Positions 23,761 to 33,839 of a stretch of 64,000 nt of DNA are shown piece after piece (position 1 is the first letter of the stretch; every line of letters begins with the position of its first letter). Source of the stretch: Cymbomonas tetramitiformis (lineage: Eukaryota; Chlorophyta; Pyramimonadophyceae; Pyramimonadales; Pyramimonadaceae); contig LGRX02034255.1 in the NCBI GenBank assembly GCA_001247695.2, positions 50,190 to 114,189 of the forward strand, read 5' to 3'. The translations under genes were made by a program, and so were the position numbers. A model generated the notes under the pieces. It saw nothing but the letters and a program-made list of their open reading frames with translations, did no database searches and had not been told where the DNA came from.

Positions 23761-25816
23761 TGTGCGTGCCGCCACCCCGTCCAGCGCAACAGCCCTCTCC
23801 GGGCGCTGGTCGGGGAAAACTCACCGTGCAACAGCAGGTGAGACAGCGGAGGGGAGCATGGCGCGCGGCGGGCGCCAGTTCCGAAGTGATGCAGTGGATT
23901 ACTCACGGGATGAAGTTGAGGTGGAAGCGCGGGCCTCCGCCTCCGTTCGACCACGGTGTGTCACTGAGGGATGCTACGCGCCAGCAGCAGGTGTGGTTGG
24001 ACGCGGAGAAGGAAAGGCTGCTACATAACGGTGCCTGAACGAGAGCGACGAGAAGATCTCATGTTTCTCGCGTTTTTTTAGAGCCGAAACCGGGTACGAA
24101 CAAGTGGAGACTGGTGGTGGACTTCCGATGGCTGAACCAGTGGTGTGTGAAGAATCGCGTGAAGATGAAGACGCTGAAGAAGCTACGAAGACTGGCGAAG
24201 CCGGGCGACTGGTGCTTCAGTCTCGACCTCCAGGACGGTTTTCATGCGCTGGGAATCCACCCGGACTTTCAGCGCTTCATGCAGTTCGACCTGCAAGGAG
24301 ACCTGCTTCAATGTTCAGCGGTGCCGTTCGGGTGGAACGACGCTCCGAGGGTGTTCTGCAAGTTCGTACGCGTGATGGTGGAAGCTCTACGTTCTCCACA
24401 GGCAGCGGAAGATCACAGAGAAATCAGGAGATTGCAGGACGATTCCGACAGCGATGGTCAGTCCATCGCAGAGCAGGTGGTGTTGGCGAGGACGCGAACC
24501 GTCACAGCGGGATGCGAGTACTACCGTACATGGACGATTTTCTGGTGCTGGTCGACTCTCAGCGAGAAGGCTTTCCGCGTCGAGAAAAAGTTCAACTGGT
24601 GCTTCATCGGCTGGGACTACAGCGGAACGAGAAGAAGGGCCAGTGGGAGCTTACGCAGGTGGTGGAGCACCTCGGTTTGGAAGTGGATCTGAAGCTGGGA
24701 CAATTCCGTGTCACAGAACGACGGGTACACAAAATCCACACCAGAGCGAAGGAGATCCTGTGCGACGCAGCGAGAAACCGGAGGTGGATTCCTGCCAGGA
24801 GGCTAGCTTCCTTCGCGGGGCTCTGCCAATCCGTGTACTTAGCGGTACCAACGGCGCGGCTCTACCTACGGGAGCTCTACTTCGTGCTGGCAGAGAAACG
24901 CAGCTGGGGAGCAAAGGTAATGATCTCGCGTGCAGCTCGGGGGGACTTAGAATGGTGGTCCAAGCTGCCTGTGATGAGCAGGTGGAACGGGCGCAAGATC
25001 TGGAGGTCCCCAACGAGAGCGAAGGTGCACACAGACTCCTTGATGATGGCCTGGGGAGGAGTGCTGAACCTGAAGTTCCCCGCGAGATGTTTCTGGTCGG
25101 ACGAGATGCGCAACTGGCACATCACGCACTTGGAGCTGGAGGCCGTGTACAAGACAGTGCAGGCGTTCCTGAAAGAGCTGGAGGGCAAGGTCGTACGACT
25201 CTACTGCGACAACCAGGCAGTGGTGGCGATGCTCTCACACTTCACCAGCCGCAACCCCGACCTCATAAGAAGGATGCGACGCCTCTGGTTGTTGTTGGAC
25301 CTGCACGACATCGAGCTGCAGGCGCGCTACATCCACAGCGAGGCCAACGTGTGGGCAGACAATCTTTCTCGCTGCGAGGACCTGGACGACTGGAGACTCA
25401 ATCGCGACTGGTTCGTGTGGGCCAACAAGCAATGGGGCCCCTACACGGTGGACAGGTTCGCTTCCGAGATCTCCGCCCAGCTGCCTCGGTACTACGCTGC
25501 GTGGAAGGACCCGAAGTGCGAAGGAGTGGACTCTCTGACGTACGACTGGCGGGGGGAGAACAATTGGGTGAACCCCCCGTGGGCGCTGATGGACGAGGCG
25601 GCGCACAAGCTGGGGGAGGAGGGGGGCGCTGCTACGGTGGTGGCTCCGTACTGGCCGGGACAGTCATGGTTCAGGGAGTTGGAGGCTCTGGCCACCGAGG
25701 TGGTGATCATGCCGCGGCGCAGGGACTTATTCACTCCGAGCAGGCTGGGAGGGTTCGAGCTGCTCGGGCCCTCAAAATGGGACGCTGTGATGTTCTTCAT
25801 CGAGGCGCACCCGTGA
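23757..25816 (+). pseudogene. DIRS reverse transcriptase - RNase H - Dam-like methyltransferase (stop and frameshift)
   Basis: Frame 23757-~24400 carries LVVDFRWLN, FSLDLQDGFHAL (motif A Asp) and PFGWNDAPRVFCKF (motif B). It contains one in-frame TGA at 24036. The frame changes between about 24400 and 24510; after that GMRVLPYMDDFLVL gives the YMDD box (24527-24538). RNase H follows with HTDSLMMAWGG, LELEAVY, YCDNQAV and RYIHSEANVWAD, i.e. the D-E-D-D/H pattern. The C terminus has TVDRFASEISAQLPRY and NNWVNPPWALMDE, the N6-adenine-methyltransferase-like domain typical of DIRS elements (NPPW at 25571-25582). Known role: copies element RNA into DNA; the methyltransferase-like part has no settled function. 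The stop plus shift make this copy non-functional unless recoded. Confidence 0.9.
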
Positions 25817-25872
25817 GTTACTACGCTGCTGAAGTATGAAGGAGCTCTGCTACGAGTACGACAACGGGCAAG

Positions 25873-27189
25873 GTGACCGTGGGCTCTAAAATCGAGGTGT
25901 TCTGGGAGGACGATGACTGCTTCTACCCGGGTGTGGTGAAGGAGTTCAACGAGGACGGGAAGGCGCACGTGCTGTACGACGACGGCGACGAGGAGACACT
26001 GGACCTGTCCAAGGAGAACTTCAAAATCATTCACAGCTCGGGCGTGTCAGAGCTGACGGACGAGGCAGCGGACGCGGACGGTGAGAACATCGATTGCGGA
26101 GGCGACTACGAAGAGAACAAGCGCGGTGGTGCGGTACAAAACTTCCTCACGCACTCACTCTGTGAGCGGTGGAGGAGTGAATTGGGACAGTCCCGGCTCA
26201 CAGAACTGGCAGTGAAAATGCAGAGAAAAGCACTGCTAGACACAACGATGAGCAACTATGGACCGAAGGCGCGGCGCTTCATTTTATTTTGTGAGCAGCA
26301 CCAACGGCCGCGGCTGCCAGCAACAGAGGCGACGGTGTTGTTGTACATCGCCTCTGTGTTGCAGGACGGAGGCATCAAGTCAGCTGCCTTGCAGCCGTAC
26401 CTGTCAGCCATCAACAACTACCACGAGGACCTGCGATTTCCTGGACCAGCGAAGGGCCGTGCTGTGACCCGAGCTGTGAAAGGGATGGCGACCATCCAGG
26501 CGAAGCTGGCGGTGCAGGAGGAGAACATCGAGACCCAGCGAACTTGGCTGCCAGCGGGACACGTACGACGTGTACACGAAGCAGCACTGAAGCTGGCTCC
26601 GCGATCTTCTGAGGAGCTGCGGCTGCTACGGGCCTTCTCCTACGTGGTCGTTGCCTTTGTGACCTTCGGCAGACCGGACACGGGGACTTCGTTGTCAAGA
26701 CAACACGTTCATTGTGGCGACAGTGAATTCTCTATGGTGCTGCTGAAAGAGAAAGGACGGCGACATCACCTGTTGAAGAGACGCCTGTGCATCCCCTGGA
26801 GGGGAGTGGCTCTTTTGAAGGAGCTGATCGAGCACTGGGAGTTTCACCGTGACACAGCTTGGAGCAGATCTGAGATGACTCAACCTGACGCCTACTGGCT
26901 GCTACCCGAGGACCCGAAGAACTTCAAGGCTTCAGTTGCTAATGACTGGATTGGGCTGGCTCTCAGCGAGCTGGATTGCAGACCCCCGGAGGGAGGTCAT
27001 TTTTCTGCACACAGTACTCGGAAGGGTGCCACGACGTGTGCTCGAGTTGTAGGTGTAGCAATGGAGAAAGTGTGTTTCTTTGGAGGCTGGTCACAGTTCT
27101 CTTCGGCAGTGCAACACTATATTGACCCGACAGCTTTGAGGGGCGCAGACATGAACTACTACTTCGGGTGGTTAACATGGTCACAGTGA
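25873..27189 (+). CDS. DIRS tyrosine recombinase with N-terminal Tudor-like domain
   Basis: 438-residue open frame, read here from the GTG-region start at 25873; an ATG start is not obvious, so the true start may be further in or translated by another mechanism. Residues about 1-55 (KIEVFWEDDDCFYPGVVKEF, then HVLYDDGDEETLDL) look like a Tudor/Agenet-type barrel. The rest is a tyrosine recombinase: an alpha-helical SAM-like core-binding part, then TFGRPDTGTSL (probable catalytic Arg region), KGRRHHLLKRR (beta-hairpin Lys), HSTRKG (the H-x-x-R box, about 27008), GGWSQ and a terminal QHYID with the nucleophilic Tyr at about 27118. Family knowledge: it integrates circular element DNA by site-specific recombination. 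The reader-like domain may direct the enzyme to chromatin; that is inference. Confidence 0.87.
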   Translation: MTVGSKIEVFWEDDDCFYPGVVKEFNEDGKAHVLYDDGDEETLDLSKENFKIIHSSGVSELTDEAADADGENIDCGGDYEENKRGGAVQNFLTHSLCERWRSELGQSRLTELAVKMQRKALLDTTMSNYGPKARRFILFCEQHQRPRLPATEATVLLYIASVLQDGGIKSAALQPYLSAINNYHEDLRFPGPAKGRAVTRAVKGMATIQAKLAVQEENIETQRTWLPAGHVRRVHEAALKLAPRSSEELRLLRAFSYVVVAFVTFGRPDTGTSLSRQHVHCGDSEFSMVLLKEKGRRHHLLKRRLCIPWRGVALLKELIEHWEFHRDTAWSRSEMTQPDAYWLLPEDPKNFKASVANDWIGLALSELDCRPPEGGHFSAHSTRKGATTCARVVGVAMEKVCFFGGWSQFSSAVQHYIDPTALRGADMNYYFGWLTWSQ

Positions 27190-27617
27190 CAGAGATCAGA
27201 TTTCTTTTGTGTGCCTCACAGTTTCATCTTTGGTTTCATGGCAAATGAGGATTCGAGCAAAAGAGAAATGTTCAAATTGGAGTGCAACAGAATTTTTGTG
27301 GTTTCAGACTTTCAGAATCCGTGACTCCTGCTGCAGTAGAGCCGAATGACACATGTAGCTCCGTGACACATACAGGATGTACAAGTAGCCACGAAGAGAC
27401 ACGCCTGTTCAGCTCTGTTCCTTTTGCTCTTCCCACCGCTCCCGACCCAGAGCACTCTTTCCTTTTGGTGACTTGCACAGACAGTCTGGACATCTCATCA
27501 AAAACTTGAATTTAGAAAGCATTTAAAAGCACAAAATGCATTTTAAACACTTTACAAAATCATTTTAATGAAATGCATTGCAGTGCCTGCCTTTGGCAAA
27601 TGAGGATTCGAGCAAAA

Positions 27618-27850
27618 AAGCTCGGTTTGCTGATGATCAAATTGAGGTTACACCCGTCCGGCCCATGACCAACAAAGGCGTTTCCAAGTGCGCTGATGTC
27701 AGCCAAACCCTCCCCACAACCGTGCTCCTTCACTGGTGGCGCTTCCATTCCCTGCCATTGGATTTCGACTGTGCCATCAGAAGAGGGAACCAATTTGGAA
27801 GTGGCACAGGCTGGAATGAGTCTGAGAAGAGCAAACGTTGCGTAGGCCAT
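27618..27850 (-). other. Coding-like minus-strand segment abutting the DIRS right end
   Basis: An ATG-started frame runs from 27850 down across B2 of the DIRS element to 27560 (96 codons). Its outer part has balanced, protein-like composition (for example KLVPSSDGTVEIQWQGMEAP) and no low complexity, whereas the part beyond about 27618 is element sequence. It may be an exon of a host gene cut by the insertion. I do not recognise a family. Confidence 0.3.
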
Positions 27851-27974
27851 TCAGGCAGGGCGTCCAATGGGGATGTAGTGTGATTGGTGCCTTTGTTTGG
27901 GTGGGTTTGGACAAGGACCCACCCGTACCACCAGAACCCGACCACCAAATTACGGGTTGGAGAAATGAATCTGG

Positions 27975-28265
27975 CACCAGAGAGCTCTCCCAGGAGACAC
28001 TTCCGAGTGACGTGGCACCAGGGAGCTCTCCCAGGAGACACTTTCGAGTGACGTGGCACCAGGGAGCTCTCCCAGGAGACACTTTCGAGTGACGTGGCAC
28101 CAGGGAGCTCTCCCAGGAGGCACTTTCGAGTGACGTGGCACCAAGGAGCTCTCCCAGGAGACACTTTCGAGTGACGTGGCACCAGGGAGCTCTCCCAGGA
28201 GACACTTTCGAGTGACGTGGCACCAGGGAGCTCTCCCAGGAGACACTTTCGAGTGACGTGGCGGC
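27975..28265 (+). repeat. 41-bp minisatellite (seven copies)
   Basis: Units share GTGACGTGGCACCAGGGAGC and CTCCCAGGAGACACTTTCGA and are nearly identical. A period of 41 bp gives long open frames on the minus strand that repeat all three readings of the unit, so those ORFs are not coding. Confidence 0.93.
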
Positions 28266-30137
28266 GGAGACAGTGCATAGGCATTAGGCAACAGCGAAAT
28301 AAGGAGGTAAGATACCTTGTCAGCCGAAATCAGCAGCGCCCGCACACCAGAGTGCCAGGTCTCCTCCACGTAGAGCCCGACATGTTCCTGCCGAATGCAT
28401 TTCGTCAAGCATCCTCCTACATCCAGGAGGGAGACCAAGGGCAAGTGGGTGAGCAGCAGGAGACAAAGAGCGAGTGGGCGAGAGCAGCAAATAACAAAGG
28501 GCGAGTGGGCGAGAGCAGCAGGAGACAAAGAGCGAGTGGGCGAGAGCAGCAGGAGACAAAGAGCGAGTGGGTGAGAGCAGCAGGAGACAAAGGGGGAAGA
28601 GATCAGAGAAGCAGCACACACACAGGGGAAGGGTATGACTAGTTGGCAAACCTGTTTCAGTTTGGCAAGGACAGCGTCTTGGCGTCGAGAGCGCTCGGCC
28701 ATTGCTTGAGCCATTGCGATGCCGTCATTATCCGCACGTCGAGAGCAGCCACAGCAGCCCCAGCCACCCGGGTCGGAGCGCCTGCCTTACGCCCACAAGC
28801 GCACCACCCATCCCACCTGGTCGTGATTGGAGGCACCTCCATCAAGACTCTCGACCACAGGCATCGCAGCTCGCCCCTGTGGGCTGCCGGCAGCACGGAA
28901 GAGCCGAGTGGGCAGTGGGATGGACAGGATTGGCAGAAAGAGAGGAGGGACCTGGCTAAGTCGCCGTACAGGACATCTAGTTGCCTGAGAGCTCATTTGA
29001 TGCCTCCCTTGCATGCTGAATGCATCCTGATTGGCTGGCAGCATTCCGAATGCATCCTGATTGGCTGGCAGCATGCGGAATGCATCCTGATTGGCTGGGA
29101 GCATTCCGAATGCATCCTGATTGGCTGGCCGCATGCTGAATGCATCCTGATTGACTGGTCGCATTCCGAATTCATCCTGATTGGCTGGCAGCATGCCGAA
29201 TGCATCCTGATTGGCTGGCAGCTGTCCTCCAGAAGAGAAGCAAGAGCCAAAGCAGAAACTAGAGGGAGCAGTGCCAGGCCCGTCTCAGGGAAAATCAGCA
29301 GATCCGGGACGAGGTTTGGAGGGCATGCCGGTCGGGACAGAGGGAGGAGGACAGTCTGGTCAGCTTGGCGTCATCTGTTGTCAGCTCCTGCAGGATGCCC
29401 CACAGCAGCAGGCCCTCCTTCCATCCTCATCGCATCGCCATGCCCCCCTTAAGCGGTTTTGGGTATGGAACAGAGAGGAGCAACCCCAACCCTCCGCATC
29501 CCCGCTCATGCTCGGACTGGACAGCTCCGTCTACTCGAAGCAGCGGGCATGCCTACCTTGGTGGGGGTGAACACCAGCATCCACTGGAAGGAGTAAGCAT
29601 TCTTCCCCTTAACTACATCCTGCAGCCGCCAGCACATCCACATGCAGTCCATGCAGTCTCCGGTTTCCTTTTGTCATCGAGGCCATGTGACAGCCTGTCA
29701 GTTGGCCAGAACTCCTGTGGAGCTACGAGGATAAAGTGTGGGGCGGATGCTGGGCTTGAGGCAGGCGACGTGGCTTTAGGGGTTGTGCTGGGCACTGTGG
29801 TAAGCAAGTGCCATCTTTCACTTCTGGCCAGAAACGAAATCCGGCCATGTGCACTGACGTGTACCCTGCATCTCCATACTCATACTACAGGAGTGCTGGC
29901 AGGACCTGCAGCACTCTACTTTCAGGAGCTTCCAGGACTGTATTTTCGAAAACGAGCAAATATCTTGCGATTGTGAACGAAGCTGAAGGCATTGTGTGCC
30001 CAGGCAGTGCACCGTGATGTGATGTGTGGTTGGACGGATATGCCTCGACAGCGTGTGAAGAGAACCTGGGAGCGCAGGCTTAATCCACTTCTCACCGCAG
30101 GAGTCCGACGGGACAGCACTGACCCACCTCAGAAAAA
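28266..30137 (-). other. Region with minisatellites and unassigned minus-strand exon-like segments
   Basis: Two further arrays lie here: a ~31-bp unit (about 28465-28595) and a ~30-bp unit with core GAATGCATCCTGATTGGCTG (about 29019-29225, seven copies). Between them, minus-strand stretches ending in good donors look exon-like: about 28430-28325 (contains QEHVGLYVEETWHSGVRALL, donor after GACAAG), about 28745-28655 (MAQAMAERSRRQDAVLAKLK), about 28880-28830 (PVVESLDGGASNHDQ) and about 29628-29564 (DVVKGKNAYSFQWMLVFTPT). The phases do not chain cleanly, so I give no gene model and no function. Confidence 0.3.
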
Positions 30138-30333
30138 GCACGCCTTCTCCTTTTTTCCTGCTTCATCCGCTCGAACAAGCGGCTCGCCGCACTGTCGACG
30201 TTCCCTGCTAGAAGGACACTCATCGCGCGTTTCCACTTTGCTTCCGCACTATCCCTCCTCCTCGTGACCGCTTCGTGGTCATCCTCTCTTTGCAATGTGC
30301 CCTCCTCGACGGATGGCGGATGTTGCCTGTGCG
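30138..30333 (-). other. Exon-like basic helical segment, unassigned
   Basis: A minus-strand reading of about 65 residues rich in Arg/Glu/Lys (SAEAKWKRAMSVLLAGNVDS, then FERMKQEKRRRRAFSE) ends exactly at a consensus donor, GAG|GTGGGT. It would be upstream of the minus-strand exon-like segments at 28.3-29.7 kb and may belong to the same gene. Not recognised. Confidence 0.3.
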
Positions 30334-33193
30334 TCAGGTTGAACAAAGTAACAGTGAAAGGCGCAGATGGGCAATGAGACCAGATGGTCCTCGAGACAGG
30401 GAATCTTCCCGACGGAGTTACAACTTACAGGCCACGAGAATCAGCAGGGCGCTCGAGCAGCTGCGAAGCAGCTGCCCGGGTGTGACCTGGGAAACCCCGG
30501 CGAGGTCATCACTGCATCAAAGAAGCTGACAAACTGCCTACGAGGTAACAGAGCAGAACGACAGAACGGCACTGGCTCAAGCGAAGTAAACCGAATCTCA
30601 AACGAGGGCGGAGGCTTCGATAGCACTGCTGCACAAACGTCAGTGGAAACGCTGCAAGCGCACAGTGCTTTACGTCGAGAGATATTTCTGCGGAGGATGT
30701 GACAGAAACGAAGGCCACGCGGAAGCGTCGAGGGACACAGCCTGGCGGCTTGTTGCCGGCGTCACGATCGCTGCTGTGTTCCAAAGTCGGAGGAAAGTAC
30801 CGGGCGGTGTCGGCGGCGTCCCAGAAGCTGCTCGCCGCATCTGGGGACGCGTGGTCTAGGGCGGCGCCGTCCTCCAGCCCGGCATCGAAGCTCCGCAGAG
30901 AATCATAAGGACGATTCCCATCGATGAAAAATTTGGCCAGATCTGTTATCCCTCCGCAAAACATTCGCCATTGTGACAGCCGACTCGACCCCTTATCCCA
31001 ATGCCGCAGGCCATTCAGGATGAGACACATGTGATGCCTTCTGCCGACACAATCTGCATGCCTGTGTCTCATTTCCAACCTGTTAACGACCGGATCAGTA
31101 CAGGGACCCGCCAGGTCAGCGCCAACCCGAGCGAAGCACTGCGCGAGATGCAATGAGTAACGGGCTTACGTGAAGTGGTGAACGGTTTTCAGCTGATACC
31201 ACTCACCAAAGGATTCTTGGGGATCAATTCTTGGAAACTCGGAGGATGCCATCCTGCACTCAACGGAAGGTGCCAGCTCATTCGAAGCTCTTGAGCTCCC
31301 ACAGAGTGCGGGAAACCAGAAAGGTTCGCGACATGAACTTCGTGGAATAACACGCAGCACCGGGAACGAACTGTATTGAGAGCTGACATTGGGTGTAAGA
31401 TCTGCTGGGTGCAGTAGGTTGTGGAACAAGATTCAGCAGTTCGAGGGTGACGTCGCACAACGAAGAGCACACGCAGAAGCGAAGTTTTCGGGGCTTTATT
31501 TAACGTCCGTGGTTACTGCACCCCCATCGATGCTAGAGGGTCGCGCAAAAATAGTATATGGCGCACTTCGGACATTAGCCTCCAAATGGCAGCACAATGC
31601 GAGAGAGCTTCCCCAGGATGACCCGACGGCGCGACCGCGCGTGCGCATAGCGCCTTCTAAGCTCCCCCAAACGCGTTTGGTCTCGCAAAGATCAGCGCCA
31701 TCGCAGGCGAAACTGCGCGGCCTCTGGCCGAACAGTACACGTCCGTACCGGCGGATTGGGACGCACCGTTGGCCATCGCTGACAGGTGAGACGGACATGG
31801 CGATGCTTTGCGCGCGCCTGCGAAAGTTCTGTGAGACGGCGCAAAGTTTAGTGATATCAAGAAAGCGACAGGTTTCCCAATATGCGCAGGATTCGAGGCT
31901 GGACGCGTGCAAGGAGTTAAGGAACACCTTCGCGCACCTCAAGCTTGTGCAATCTGAGAATCAAGCTCCAGGACTAGAAAGGAAGCTCTTTGAACTCCAT
32001 CGACGGAAGCGACCGAGTCGCATCGAGCCTCACTTAAGGAAGTTCGTCGTAAACCGAAAATCGGAAAGCTAATTGTGTATTTTGACTGAACGCAACGGCG
32101 ACTGCAGCAACGAGTTGCGCATAACAAATGGCATCATCAGGAAGGTCAAGGAGAAACTCGTGACGCAACAGGTCGTCACCTCTTGAGAAAGACATGGCTG
32201 AATATTTTTCAAAAAAAGCGGATTGCTTGTCGCTCCAGTATCGGGTGCTTCGTTTGCAGTCCACGACATTTGCAAAGTACAACCACACTACACAAAGGCG
32301 TGGCCTAAGGCGACCTAATAGAGCTGAAGCTGGGGACCTGTCGGCACTCGTACCCCACTGGTTAAGCTGAGTCAGCAGCAATCTTGTCGAGGGCGATTTT
32401 CCAGCTTGTCGAGACACAAAACCAAACTTTTTTATCTCAAAGCTGCACCGCGCGATGCCATCGGTTGCCACAAGAGGGAGCTAAGCGTCTCGTGTGAACA
32501 TGTTTAAGCAAGAGCGTTGCAACCACAAAAGGATGCTGCTGTATGCCTTGAGACTTGTAGCATTTTTTCGGGAAAAGAGCTGTGTTCTTGCGTTATCAGG
32601 CTTACTGACGGGTCAGGATACAGAGTGTAATCTTCTCACGAAAGTTATTTAATTGATCGGCAAAACAAGACTACGAACGCGACCGTGCGTTCGTGGCCAG
32701 GGAAAGGCAGCCATAGCCAGCTGAGTGACGGACGGTGCTTCGTGATACACACTCAGGCTTCTGCACAGGAATTGAGGAGACTTTTGGGGCCAGTTTGGAG
32801 CTCCACAGTATAGGTGCACCTATGTATGCTATCCTGTTTAAAACTGTAGAGCTCTAGTGCAGCTCTCGCCAGAGACGCTACACTCGCTAGCGTAGGCTAG
32901 TCTAGCCGAAACGTGACGAGTGCTTCTGCTTGTGCTGGACACGAGCAGTCGAATCGAGTGAAGATGCCGGTACCGCTCGGCTGCCGCTCGGCTACCGGTT
33001 CCGGTGCCGCTGCCGCTCGAACAGATGAGTATCGAATTATTACGCGGAACCCCTAGCGCTAGGGGGGTTACAAGTTAGGCATCCCGCTAACTTACACTTC
33101 CCGCCATTTTCCCACAATCACCATGCGACCGCGACGATTCGATTGTCCTCAACGTCAAGTGTTTTGATTAAATTCACCCTCGAGCTTGCAGAC
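30334..33193. other. No confident gene
   Basis: Two long open frames stand out: 31153-30509 on the minus strand (214 codons, ATG start) and 31389-32072 on the plus strand (227 codons). Neither shows a domain, membrane segment or homology that I can name, and they may be chance frames in GC-rich DNA. Near 32960-33010 there are short CCGCTCGGCT-type repeats, and at about 33048-33070 a short hairpin around CCCCTAGCGCTAGGGG. Confidence 0.35.
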
Positions 33194-33839
33194 ATACTCG
33201 TGAAGGTATCGACTGATTAGACTGATTGATTAATTCAGTCAGTGACATGAGCGACAAAAACCAAATCAGTTCATGTCACCGACTGAATACGATGTCACCA
33301 ACCGAATACCAATTAATTCAGAAAACTCTCTCACCTCGCCCATCACATATATAAATAATAATTTATTGCGGTGGGGGGCGACGTATATTAATATTACCGC
33401 CAGAAGTTAAGGATATATAATTATATATATGATTTATGGTATATATAATTTATATAACATATTTGCTTGAAATTTCTTGGCGCTTCGCGATAAAGAGGGG
33501 GGTGGGGNNNNNNNNNNNNNNNNNNNNCCACCCCCCTCTTTATCGCGAAGCGCCAAGAAATTTCAAGCAAATATGTTATATAAATTATATATACCATAAA
33601 TCATATATATAATTATATATCCTTAACTTCTGGCGGTAATATTAATATACGTCGCCCCCCACCGCAATAAATTATTATTTATATATGTGATGGGCGAGGT
33701 GAGAGAGTTTTCTGAATTAATTGGTATTCGGTTGGTGACATCGTATTCAGTCGGTGACATGAACTGATTTGGTTTTTGTCGCTCATGTCACTGACTGAAT
33801 TAATCAATCAGTCTAATCAGTCGATACCTTCACGAGTAT
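33194..33839. repeat. 312-bp inverted repeat around a 20-N gap
   Basis: The left arm (33194-33507) and right arm (33528-33839) are reverse complements as far as I can follow them, differing only by two extra G at the left inner end. They are AT-rich except for the inner G6TG4 / C2AC6 tips. The 33508-33527 run of N is a scaffold gap. Confidence 0.95.
33508..33527. other. Assembly gap (20 N)
   Basis: Exactly 20 N at the centre of a perfect inverted repeat; the sequence on either side cannot be assumed to be truly adjacent. Confidence 0.99.

Larger units (their letters stand above)
22324..27617 (+). mobile_element. DIRS-order tyrosine-recombinase retrotransposon with split direct repeats
   Basis: Repeat A occurs at 22324-22486 and 27269-27431 (163 bp, five mismatches by my count). 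A 23-bp repeat B occurs at 27240-27262 and 27595-27617. The order A1-ORFs-B1-A2-B2 is the split-direct-repeat layout known from PAT, Ngaro and Kangaroo elements. It encodes gag-like, RT/RNase H/methyltransferase and tyrosine recombinase ORFs in that order. There is no DDE integrase and no target-site duplication is expected. The gag and RT frames are broken in this copy while the recombinase is open. The close match of A1 and A2 suggests a fairly recent insertion, though these repeats can be homogenised during replication. Confidence 0.93.

Noticed and set aside
24454..25839. 461-codon overlapping ORF in the DIRS element
   Set aside because: It is the +1 shadow of the RT/RNase H/methyltransferase frame; the motifs are in the other frame.
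31389..32072. 227-codon ORF as a host gene
   Set aside because: No domain, no splice context and no family that I can recognise; kept only as a note on the region.
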